A DNA stretch of 13,984 bases from Desulfuromonadaceae bacterium UBA5613 (GTDB taxonomy: Bacteria; Desulfobacterota; Desulfuromonadia; Desulfuromonadales; UBA2197). Below, one piece after another: positions 6,695 through 13,430 of this stretch. The DNA lies in contig DIKR01000070.1 of assembly GCA_002424625.1 (NCBI GenBank), positions 1-13,984 on the forward strand, in the 5' to 3' direction. The notes under the pieces were generated by a model. That model saw only the letters and a list, made by a program, of their open reading frames with translations. It searched no databases and was not told the DNA's origin. The position numbers and the translations under genes are program-made. The first letter of the stretch is position 1. Each line of letters begins with the position of its first letter.

Positions 6695-7051
6695 TCAAAG
6701 GATGTCGTCGCGCAGGCGCAGAGCACAACGCCGCACCTCAAAGAGAGCGCGCCCCAGAGTCTCTTCCTCCTTGCGGGCAGTAAAGACGAGAAAGTAGTCG
6801 CGAGTGACGAAACGCACAATCATTTGCATGGTCGCGGTTGAAACGACCATCTCTTCGAGGTCATCATCGTCAAAACGGTCGACGGTGGCACGGAGATTCA
6901 TCAGGATAGCGCCGCTGTAAGCACCGAGGACCTTGAGTTCATAATCGTCCATACCAGCGACATGGTCGACGGCCTCGCCTTCCCAGTCGACAAGAATCGC
7001 ACCGAGAGCGCCGGGAACGCTGGCCATAAGCAGGGACAAATCTTCTTTCAT
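6695..7051 (-). CDS. Roadblock/LC7-domain protein
   Basis: A 118-residue cytoplasmic protein that looks like a single roadblock/LC7 domain, the fold of MglB and other regulators of small Ras-like GTPases. The visible pattern is an N-terminal helix (KEDLSLLMASVPGALGAILV), the DWEGEAVDHVA beta-turn typical of roadblock proteins ("D.dG..i"), a central helix with YSGAILMNLRATVDRF, then strands around MVVSTATMQMIVRFVTRDYFLVFTA and a final helix. ATG 7051 is chosen because AGGAGGT (7069-7063) lies 11 bases upstream; the open frame continues to 7267 inside smc but that part is an smc shadow. smc ends 19 bases upstream. No MglA-like GTPase is in the window. The nearest GTPase gene is ftsY, and the nearest ATPase gene is smc; a functional link to either is inference. 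Confidence 0.8.
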   Translation of the reverse strand: MKEDLSLLMASVPGALGAILVDWEGEAVDHVAGMDDYELKVLGAYSGAILMNLRATVDRFDDDDLEEMVVSTATMQMIVRFVTRDYFLVFTARKEEETLGRALFEVRRCALRLRDDIL

Positions 7052-7070
7052 TGCCACAACTGACCTCCTG

Positions 7071-10000
7071 TCACAACTGGAGATTGACCGAGACGAGCTT
7101 GGAAACACCCGGTTCTTCCATGGTGACGCCGTAAAGAATATCGGCAATCTCCATCGTCCTCTTACTGTGCGTGATAATAACAAACTGCGAGATAGCGGCC
7201 ATCTCTTTGACCATTTCATTAAAGCGACCGATATTGGCTTCGTCAAGAGGAGCATCAACTTCGTCAAGAATGCAAAAGGGGGACGGCTTGACGAGAAAGA
7301 TCGAAAAGATCAGGGCGACCGCAGTCAGCGCCTTTTCGCCCCCGGAGAGGAGACTGACATTCTGCAGCTTCTTCCCCGGCGGCTGAACGATGATGTCGAT
7401 GCCGGTTTCAAGGAGATCGTCTTCGTTGGTCAGGCGCAACTCCGCTTTTCCGCCGCGGAAAAGGCGGGGGAAGATCTCCTGAAACTTGACATTGACGAGA
7501 TCGAAGGTCTCACGAAAACGCTTGCGCGTGGTGCGGTTGATCTTGTTGATGGCGGTCTGCAATCCTTCCAGCGACTGTTTGAGATCTTCCTGCTGCCGGG
7601 TGAGAAACTGATAGCGTTCATCCAGTTCCCGGTATTCATCAATGGCCATGAGATTGACTTCACCGATCTCTTCAATCGCCCGACGTAAAAAAGCCTGGCG
7701 CTGCGGCGCTTTTTCGAGATCAAAATCGACGGCACCGGCCACAGCCGTCAACTCTTCAAGGTCACAACGGAAACGGTCGATAAGTGAGTCACGGAGATGT
7801 TCGATCTCCAGCTCGATTTCACGCAATCGCAACTGCTGGCGACTGAGCAGGTCGCGGCTGCCCTGCAGACGACTGCGCAAGGTCTTGAGGGTCTCTTCAC
7901 GGGACTCGATCTCAGCGCATCGCCCATCGAAAGCCAGACGGAGGGCATCAAAACGGACCTGTTCCTCACTGCGTCGGCGCAAGAGGAGTTCCAGCTCCAG
8001 CTGCAAACGCTGCCGTTCCTGCTGCAAAGATTCCAGTGCCAGTCGCCCTTCGTCGGCGCGAGCCGTCAACAGAGCCTGCCGACCGTGAAGCTCCTGACGC
8101 ATTTTCAACAAACGCTCTGCCTGGCGACGGCTCCCCTCTACCCGTTCTTTAAGGCTGGCCGCGGCCACACGAATCTTCGTCAACGCCTCGCGCTGAACTT
8201 CGACTTCTTGACGGCGTTGATCGACCTCAACTTGCAGTGTCCGCACCAACATCTCGACCTCACTGCGCTCCGCCTCCTTGGCGCTGCGTCCGCTGCTGGC
8301 AGCAGAAAGCTGCGACTCCAGCCCCTGCTGCTCTTCGTGGAGCTGATCCTCTTCGAGATTGAGCACCTCCAGGCGCTCATCGCAACGGCTGACATCCTGC
8401 TGCCAGCGGGTCAAATCCTTTTCAAGGTTGACCAGCTTCAACTCGTGATGGTGCAGCGCTGTGGCAAGATCATTGACCAGAACTTCGGAGTGCTGCAACT
8501 GCGTGCGCAACTTCTCCCGCTCTGCGACCAGAGTCGTCACCGCAGCTTCGCACTCTTTCAGGGAGAGACCGAGTTCACGAATCTCCCGCTTTTTGTGGAG
8601 CAGTCCCTCACTCAAACCGCTATTGGCGCCGCCATTGAGCTCGCCGCGCCAATTAAGGCTTTCACCGCGCTGGGTGACGAGGATAACGCCAAGAGGGAGA
8701 TCGCTGATGGCGAGGTAAGGATCGAGACTCTCGACAAGATAAATCCCGTCGAGAAGTCGATCGATTCGTTCCCGCACCGTCGCTTGCGGGGTAATCATTG
8801 CGCTCAGCGCCTGACCGCCGGTAAAGGCTGAAGTGGTGCAGGCCGGGATGTTCGGAAGGAGGAAGCTGCTACGGCCGCCGCGGTCACGCAACAGTTCCAA
8901 CGCAACAGTGGCGGTCTGCAGATCAGGAGCAAGCAGAGTTTGCAGTCGCTCACCAAGGACGGCCTCAAGGGCCACTTCGATCTCGCCGGGAACATCGATG
9001 AGATCGGCGAGCATGCCGGTAAAACTTTGCGCCAAACGCTGATCGCGCAGCACCGTCTTAATGCCGCTACCGTAGCCTTCGAGCTCCTGCTCCAATCGCT
9101 GCAGCGACTCGAGACGCGACTTGACCTGGTTGAAACTTTCCCGGCTGCGCAGCAAGCTTTCTTCGTTCCTCTCGATCTTGCCTTTATAGGTGCGCACCTG
9201 CTCCAGCGCAGCTTCCTTCTCCCCCTGTAAAGCGATGCGCTGCTGGCGCAAGGCGATCAGGGCCGTCTGCGCTGCACTGCTTTGCTCCTGAGCCGCAGCA
9301 AGGGTTTCCTGCACCGTCACTGCTTCCTGACGATTGCGGGCAAAACGCTCCTGCTGGGCGCGCAAGCGGCGCTCGGCGTTATCATGTTCAGTACCGAAAC
9401 GGGAAAGCTCGGTGAGCAGAGCATAAAGGCGGGTACGTGCCGTCTCCATCTGCGTTGCTGTACTTTGTGCTGCACTCTGAGCCGCTTCGAGATCACGCTG
9501 CTTTTGATCGAGCTGCCCCTGCACAAGGAGGAGTTCCTGACTGAGCGCTTCACTTCCGCCCTGCTGCTGCACCTCTTCACGGTCACATTCGACGAGACGC
9601 TCTGCTACCTCGACATTTTCAAGACGAAGGCGCTCGACTTGCAACTGCTGGCTGTCGATCTCGCGACCGGCAAGGGCATGACGATCTTCACTCTTCTGAA
9701 TCTCGGCAGTAAGGTGATAAAGGCGTTCCTGTCCGGTTGACACCTCCCGCTCCGCTGCGGTCTGCACCAGGCGAAACTCCTCCATCTGCGCTTCATTGGC
9801 GGTCAACTCGGCGAGATAACCTTCCATAAGGTGAGTCTGCTCCAGCGCTGTACTGCTGTTTGCGGCCTCTTCAGTGCGCAGGGCGGCATAGCGCTGCCGG
9901 GCAAAGTAAAGTTCGATCCCCTTGAGCTCCTCACGGTATTCACGGAAGCGTTCGGCCTTTTGCGCCTGGCGTTTGAGGGCCCCAAGCTGGCGCCGCACTT

Positions 10001-10598
10001 CACTGACAATATCGCTGATGCGCAACAGGTTCTGCCGCGTCGCCTCAATCTTGCGCAGCGCCGTCTTCTTGCGGGATTTGAACTTGGTGACCCCGGCCGC
10101 CTCTTCAATGAGATAGCGGCGATCCTCGGCTTTGGCGCTGAGAATCATGCCGATCTTCCCTTGTTCGACGATTGAATAGGCCCGGGCACCGACGCCGGTA
10201 TCCATGAAGAGTTCGCTGATATCAAGGAGCCGGCAGGGGGTTTTATTGATCAGGTAGTCACTCTCGCCGCTACGAAACAGACGGCGGGTGACCATGATTT
10301 CAGCATAATCGCGAAAGGCGACCGGACCGCGCCCTTCTTCGTTGGCAAAGATCAGTGAAACCTCCGCCATCCCCAAAGGTTTACGACTCTCGCAACCGCT
10401 GAAGATGACATCTTCCATCCCCTGCCCGCGCAGATTTTTGGCGCTCTGCTCCCCCATCGCCCAGCGAATGGCGTCGATAATATTACTCTTACCGCAGCCA
10501 TTGGGACCGACCACTGCGGTGATCCCTCCCTCCAGATCGAGGATGGACTTGTCGACAAAAGATTTAAAACCAACGATTTCGATTCGTTTAATGCGCAT
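7071..10598 (-). CDS. smc: Chromosome segregation protein SMC
   Basis: SMC is the large ATPase that, with ScpA and ScpB, organises and helps separate the chromosome by loop extrusion. The 1175-residue protein has the usual length and architecture: Walker A GPNGCGKSN at 31-39, a first coiled coil (about 170-500), a hinge domain (about 510-660, beginning near GYGSGIKTVLRD), a second coiled coil, the signature LSGGEKALTA at 1084-1093 and Walker B CILDEVDAPLDEA (catalytic DE at 1112-1113), with a D-loop and H-motif (ITHSKRTME) after it. Start ATG 10598 fits the conserved MRIKRIEIVGFKSF opening. It is the first gene of the long minus-strand array; upstream is a divergent spacer of 282 bases. A -10-like TATAGT (10620-10615) lies shortly before the start but has no matching -35 box. 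Confidence 0.97.
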   Translation of the reverse strand: MRIKRIEIVGFKSFVDKSILDLEGGITAVVGPNGCGKSNIIDAIRWAMGEQSAKNLRGQGMEDVIFSGCESRKPLGMAEVSLIFANEEGRGPVAFRDYAEIMVTRRLFRSGESDYLINKTPCRLLDISELFMDTGVGARAYSIVEQGKIGMILSAKAEDRRYLIEEAAGVTKFKSRKKTALRKIEATRQNLLRISDIVSEVRRQLGALKRQAQKAERFREYREELKGIELYFARQRYAALRTEEAANSSTALEQTHLMEGYLAELTANEAQMEEFRLVQTAAEREVSTGQERLYHLTAEIQKSEDRHALAGREIDSQQLQVERLRLENVEVAERLVECDREEVQQQGGSEALSQELLLVQGQLDQKQRDLEAAQSAAQSTATQMETARTRLYALLTELSRFGTEHDNAERRLRAQQERFARNRQEAVTVQETLAAAQEQSSAAQTALIALRQQRIALQGEKEAALEQVRTYKGKIERNEESLLRSRESFNQVKSRLESLQRLEQELEGYGSGIKTVLRDQRLAQSFTGMLADLIDVPGEIEVALEAVLGERLQTLLAPDLQTATVALELLRDRGGRSSFLLPNIPACTTSAFTGGQALSAMITPQATVRERIDRLLDGIYLVESLDPYLAISDLPLGVILVTQRGESLNWRGELNGGANSGLSEGLLHKKREIRELGLSLKECEAAVTTLVAEREKLRTQLQHSEVLVNDLATALHHHELKLVNLEKDLTRWQQDVSRCDERLEVLNLEEDQLHEEQQGLESQLSAASSGRSAKEAERSEVEMLVRTLQVEVDQRRQEVEVQREALTKIRVAAASLKERVEGSRRQAERLLKMRQELHGRQALLTARADEGRLALESLQQERQRLQLELELLLRRRSEEQVRFDALRLAFDGRCAEIESREETLKTLRSRLQGSRDLLSRQQLRLREIELEIEHLRDSLIDRFRCDLEELTAVAGAVDFDLEKAPQRQAFLRRAIEEIGEVNLMAIDEYRELDERYQFLTRQQEDLKQSLEGLQTAINKINRTTRKRFRETFDLVNVKFQEIFPRLFRGGKAELRLTNEDDLLETGIDIIVQPPGKKLQNVSLLSGGEKALTAVALIFSIFLVKPSPFCILDEVDAPLDEANIGRFNEMVKEMAAISQFVIITHSKRTMEIADILYGVTMEEPGVSKLVSVNLQL

Positions 10599-10880
10599 TG
10601 GCCCGACTCGGAAGACTATAAATTCATTGCAAGGCTCAGGCGTTGCAAGCCGCGCATGTTAACAATCGGCGGCAAAGGTGTAAAGAGTTATCGCGGTGCG
10701 GCGGATGGCATGCTTAAAAAATATCTCCCAAGGGATCAGGTCCGGAGAAGCCATTGCTGAGGGTTGACAAGCGCAATATCAGCATTGACTTTTTAACGAT
10801 ATTTACGCTAAATGGTACTGTTAATTTCCTGTCCAGATGGGAAATTTCCCCGCAGAAATAGATGGTATCTCGCCGGAAAC
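10599..10880. other. Divergent spacer between smc and a plus-strand gene
   Basis: These 282 bases separate smc (minus) from the small membrane-anchored protein gene (plus) and must hold both promoters. On the minus side there is a TATAGT (10620-10615) and a direct repeat TTGCAAGGC / TTGCAAGCC (10627-10635 and 10643-10651). On the plus side two TTGAC(A/T) boxes lie 21 bases apart (10764-10769 and 10785-10790); the second is 17 bases before CTAAAT (10808-10813), a poor -10. None of these is convincing by itself. Confidence 0.4.
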
Positions 10881-11267
10881 ATGGATAAAACTGTCACAAT
10901 GCAAAACGCGATATTACTACAACTGATAAAGCCCTACTGTAAAGGCTTAGCTTTTCTTCTGATCGTCGTTCTCCTTGCTACCAGGCTTGGCAGCTATACC
11001 CACGAAATGTTTGCGGGCCCCATCCAGGAGCATATTTCCCAAATTGCGGCTGTTTGCGCCGATGAAGAATCTCCGGGAAAAACGCCTTACCTCTTTAAGG
11101 TCAAAAGACTTTTAACGGATATCGTCAGCCCGGAACAGATACAGATTGTTTTCGTCCTGGCTCCGGCACTCGACCCGCAATTCCCCGCTCAAAAATTCAC
11201 CATGCCCCCCGATGTCTATCTCGAAATCGTTGTGCCTCCCGACGAAGATCCCGCCTTCTTTAGTTGA
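10881..11267 (+). CDS. Membrane-anchored or exported protein of unknown function
   Basis: A 128-residue protein from ATG 10881, with one hydrophobic segment at about 20-36 (GLAFLLIVVLLATRLGS) preceded by a lysine (PYCKG). It could be a signal anchor or an uncleaved signal peptide. The remaining 90 residues would lie outside the membrane; they contain one cysteine (VCADEE), a lysine-rich patch (LFKVKRLLTDIVSPEQ), a hydrophobic strand (IQIVFVLAPALD) and an acidic, proline-rich end (VPPDEDPAFF). The frame begins at ATG 10812, but that codon has no ribosome-binding site, whereas GGAAAC directly precedes ATG 10881. I do not recognise the family. The Pal-like lipoprotein gene starts 83 bases downstream on the same strand and may share its transcript, so an envelope role is plausible but unproven. 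Confidence 0.6.
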   Translation: MDKTVTMQNAILLQLIKPYCKGLAFLLIVVLLATRLGSYTHEMFAGPIQEHISQIAAVCADEESPGKTPYLFKVKRLLTDIVSPEQIQIVFVLAPALDPQFPAQKFTMPPDVYLEIVVPPDEDPAFFS

Positions 11268-11350
11268 GTGGAAGCTTTTCTCTACTATTTCCAGGAGGCT
11301 CGCAAGATACAAACAGATCCTGGGCAACCAACTTACCGAGGTTCACACTC

Positions 11351-11887
11351 ATGAATAAAGCTCTTTTTATTGCCGTCACACTTCTTTGTTTTTCTCTTTC
11401 CGGTTGTGCGAGCAAAACCGCCCCGAAAGTCCCCGAAACTCTTCCGGTTGCAAACAGCGCGACTGCTGTTGAAGAATCGATCAGTCAGCCAAAAGCATCA
11501 ACCTCAGTGATTGAAGGCGCCGAGATCGCAGACCGCGGCGGAAAATCTCTCGCCGAGATTGGTATCACCATTGAACCTGTCTATTTTAACTATGATTCAT
11601 TTCTGCTCAGTGATACCAGCAAGGCGTCGCTGGTCAATACATCGCAGGTTTTTCTGAAAAATCCCGCCATCAAAGCAATCGTCGCCGGGCATTGCGATGA
11701 CCGCGGCTCCGAAATGTACAACATTGCATTAGGAGAAAAGCGGGCCCTTTCGGTCAAAAACTACCTGACAACTCTCGGCGTTGAAGCAGACAGACTAGAA
11801 GTGGTCAGCTACGGGGAAGAGAAACCCGCGGCCAGCGGTTTTGATGAAAACTCGCGGGCACTCAACCGTCGGGTGGAGCTTATGTAG
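11351..11887 (+). CDS. Pal/OmpA-family peptidoglycan-associated lipoprotein
   Basis: This 178-residue lipoprotein probably links the outer membrane to peptidoglycan. It has a lipoprotein signal peptide (MNKALFIAVTLLCFSLSGC; lipobox LSGC, lipidated C19). Alanine at +2 predicts outer-membrane sorting. A linker of about 50 residues follows, then an OmpA C-terminal domain (about 72-178) with VYFNYDS, GHCDDRGS (114-120), the helix YNIALGEKRALSVKNYL carrying the expected peptidoglycan-binding arginine (R131), SYGEEKP and the final ALNRRVEL. ATG 11351 follows GAGG (11338-11341); the upstream extension of the frame to 11264 has no signal-peptide logic and is left out. Length and layout match Pal, but no tolB or other tol gene is adjacent inside the window, so it may be a Pal paralogue. 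It ends 30 bases before a strong terminator. Confidence 0.88.
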   Translation: MNKALFIAVTLLCFSLSGCASKTAPKVPETLPVANSATAVEESISQPKASTSVIEGAEIADRGGKSLAEIGITIEPVYFNYDSFLLSDTSKASLVNTSQVFLKNPAIKAIVAGHCDDRGSEMYNIALGEKRALSVKNYLTTLGVEADRLEVVSYGEEKPAASGFDENSRALNRRVELM

Positions 11888-11917
11888 TTGCAGTGATGTG
11901 TTACAAGTGGACAACGC

Positions 11918-11957
11918 AAAAAACAAGCGCTGACCGAAAGGTCAGCGCTTGTTTTTT
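11918..11957. terminator. Bidirectional intrinsic terminator
   Basis: A perfect 12-bp stem, CAAGCGCTGACC (11924-11935) and GGTCAGCGCTTG (11940-11951), closes on a GAAA tetraloop. Six T follow on the plus strand (11952-11957) and six A precede it (11918-11923), so it has a U-tract for either direction. It ends the Pal-like gene on the plus strand and backs up the tRNA-fMet terminator on the minus strand. Confidence 0.95.
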
Positions 11958-12009
11958 GTGTGCTCCAATTACGACGTTTATTCCCACTGAGCGTACGAGT
12001 GGCACAACG

Positions 12010-12038
12010 AAAAAGGGACTTGCATAATGCAAGTCCCT
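12010..12038 (-). terminator. Terminator of the tRNA-fMet gene
   Basis: On the minus strand GGGACTTGC (12037-12029), loop ATTAT, GCAAGTCCC (12023-12015) forms a perfect 9-bp stem, extended by an A-T pair, followed by TTTTT. It begins about 10 bases after the 3' CCA of the tRNA gene, as expected for a single-gene tRNA transcript. Confidence 0.9.
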
Positions 12039-12047
12039 GAATTCTTT

Positions 12048-12125
<78 letters not shown>

Positions 12126-12137
12126 TCAAGTTCCGAG

Positions 12138-12166
12138 ACTATAGTCGAGGAGGGTTTTTGAGTCAA
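12138..12166 (-). promoter_or_regulatory. Promoter of the tRNA-fMet gene
   Basis: On the minus strand -35 TTGACT (12166-12161) and -10 TATAGT (12143-12138) are separated by exactly 17 bases, each one mismatch from consensus. The start site would be near 12131, giving a leader of about 6 bases before the mature tRNA end at 12125. Confidence 0.85.
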
Positions 12167-12475
12167 CAGTTATTTTCGTAAAACCCGCTTTTTCGTCCTC
12201 AGCGGAACTCCCTCGACAAAGGGCGGTCACCAGCACTTCCCGTCTCTTCGCAGGAATGCAAACCTCAACTAACGGCAAAAACCCCTTCATATCCAATTGT
12301 TAGAGTCGACAACAAGGATCAGTACGGCCAAAGCGATCATTCATACTCCACTGTTTTGCAACCCTGCAAAATCTGTCTTCTCCAACATCAATGCCAATCC
12401 ACATCATAACTGTAAATAATTGTTTTTGTTAGATATAAAATCATAACAAGAGCTATAAAACCTTGGTATATCTTT

Positions 12476-12484
12476 TGCTATACT
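12476..12484 (+). promoter_or_regulatory. Extended -10 promoter of the hydrolase-like gene
   Basis: TGCTATACT is an extended -10 element (TGnTATAAT type, one mismatch in the hexamer). The expected -35 position has no good match. The start site would be near 12491, leaving a leader of about 26 bases that ends with the ribosome-binding site AAGGAG (12505-12510). Confidence 0.55.
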
Positions 12485-12516
12485 CCAGACAACGCCACAT
12501 CATCAAGGAGAAACCG

Positions 12517-13263
12517 ATGAAAACCACCCACAACAACATTACTCTCGACTTCGAGCAGAAAGGCGCCGGCCCGGCCATTGTCTTCATCCATGACAATGAG
12601 GACAACTGCGCAATCTCTGATCCGCGCTTTGTCGCCTTAGTCAAAACCGGCTTCCGGGTCATCCTCACCAATCTGCGTGGCCTTGCCTGCGACAGGGAGT
12701 CCACAGTTGACGACCTCACCGGCGACGCTGTAACCCTTCTCAACTATCTCGGCGTCGGCCGGGCAGTCATCTTCGGCATCGGCCGGGGCTGCTGCGTCCT
12801 CCTCAATTTACTGGAGAAACACCCTGAGCGCATCGTCGCGTCGAGTCTGGTCATCCCGCCGGCCATGGCCAAAAGTTTGCGCGGTTTTGCCGACCGTGAG
12901 GATCTGATCGCAACACTGCGCACCGGGAGCGCAGCCCCGCTGCTTAAGGAACTCTTTAATGCAGAGCAGACGAACCCCACCGCAACACCGGACCTCACCA
13001 AAACTCCTGCCCTGCGCGCCTGGCTCGACCAGATCGCCAATCGACCACAACAACCTGAAAAATCAGGCTTAGCCCTTCTCGCTGACCTGCAACTCCCCCT
13101 CCTGCTTATCGACACGCCAACGTCGTCGACAGGCCGCCGCTGGCGGCAGCGCCTCGGCGGCCGCCTGCGCGCCTTCAACGGCAGCCTGCTCGCCCTTCTC
13201 GATCTCCTCGTACCGACGGAGTGCGAAGAGTTTGACGAAGAAGTTTTCGGCAAATCCCGCTAA
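12517..13263 (+). CDS. Alpha/beta-hydrolase-fold protein lacking catalytic residues
   Basis: The 248-residue protein follows the alpha/beta-hydrolase pattern: GAGPAIVFIHDNED (17-29) where active members have GxGPxxxxxHG, GFRVILTNLRGLACDRES (45-62) where they have GYRVIxxDLRGxGxS, a helix ending in LLNYLGVGRAVIFG, and the nucleophile elbow GIGRG at 87-91. The catalytic Ser of GxSxG is glycine (G89), the oxyanion HG is HD, and no histidine occurs after residue 102, so no triad can be formed in the normal places. The C-terminal part after about residue 195 is short and rich in Arg and Leu. The frame is open and shows no decay, and ATG 12517 has AAGGAG 6 bases upstream, so this looks like an expressed pseudoenzyme and not a broken gene. 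The downstream gene is separated by a hairpin and its own promoter. Cytoplasmic; function unknown. Confidence 0.75.
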   Translation: MKTTHNNITLDFEQKGAGPAIVFIHDNEDNCAISDPRFVALVKTGFRVILTNLRGLACDRESTVDDLTGDAVTLLNYLGVGRAVIFGIGRGCCVLLNLLEKHPERIVASSLVIPPAMAKSLRGFADREDLIATLRTGSAAPLLKELFNAEQTNPTATPDLTKTPALRAWLDQIANRPQQPEKSGLALLADLQLPLLLIDTPTSSTGRRWRQRLGGRLRAFNGSLLALLDLLVPTECEEFDEEVFGKSR

Positions 13264-13268
13264 AACAC

Positions 13269-13313
13269 CCCCCCTCAATTCCCCTCCCTGGCACAAAGGG
13301 GGATTGAGGGGGG
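13269..13313. repeat. C-rich/G-rich inverted repeat (REP-like hairpin)
   Basis: CCCCCCTCAATTCCCC (13269-13284) pairs with GGGGGATTGAGGGGGG (13298-13313), a 16-bp stem with a single G-U pair and a 13-base loop. It begins 5 bases after the stop codon of the hydrolase-like gene. The sequence AACCCCCCTCAATCCCCC is a dispersed repeat I recognise from many bacterial genomes, usually between genes, where translated shadows read NPPL...GG. Without a U-run it is not a classical terminator, but it could protect or end the upstream mRNA. Confidence 0.8.
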
Positions 13314-13377
13314 TTCTGCAATCTCGACCCTCTGAGCTCACTCCTGCTGCGGCATCATTTTCTTGCTGTCCTTCCTG

Positions 13378-13386
13378 TGCTATAAA
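13378..13386 (+). promoter_or_regulatory. Extended -10 promoter of the right-edge gene
   Basis: TGCTATAAA is an extended -10 element, with no strong -35 box at the usual distance. The start site would be near 13393, about 38 bases before ATG 13431. It has the same TGCTATA core as the element at 12476. Confidence 0.5.
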
Positions 13387-13430
13387 CTAGACTTACGATA
13401 TTCGAAAATCCCTGTTTCGTGGAGGACCGC

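Larger units (their letters stand above)
12126..12516. other. Intergenic region between tRNA-fMet and the hydrolase-like gene
   Basis: This 391-base divergent stretch holds the tRNA promoter at its left end and the promoter of the hydrolase-like gene at its right end. In between there is a perfect inverted repeat TTTTGCA-ACCC-TGCAAAA (12354-12371) and a shorter one, TTGTTA (12426-12431) with TAACAA (12444-12449). From about 12400 to 12480 the sequence is markedly AT-rich. I see no convincing coding frame or RNA gene between 12170 and 12460. Confidence 0.55.

Noticed and set aside
7052..7267. N-terminal extension of the roadblock protein into smc
   Set aside because: The extension is Ser/Arg-rich smc shadow; ATG 7051 has AGGAGGT upstream and begins the recognisable domain.
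7797..8831. Plus-strand frame of 344 codons opposite smc
   Set aside because: The Leu/Gln-rich translation is the antisense of the SMC coiled coil, not an independent protein.
13069..13341. Minus-strand frame of 90 codons containing TPLNPPLCQGGELRGG
   Set aside because: That peptide is the usual false translation of the CCCCCTCAATCCCCC repeat; the rest is antisense to the hydrolase-like gene.
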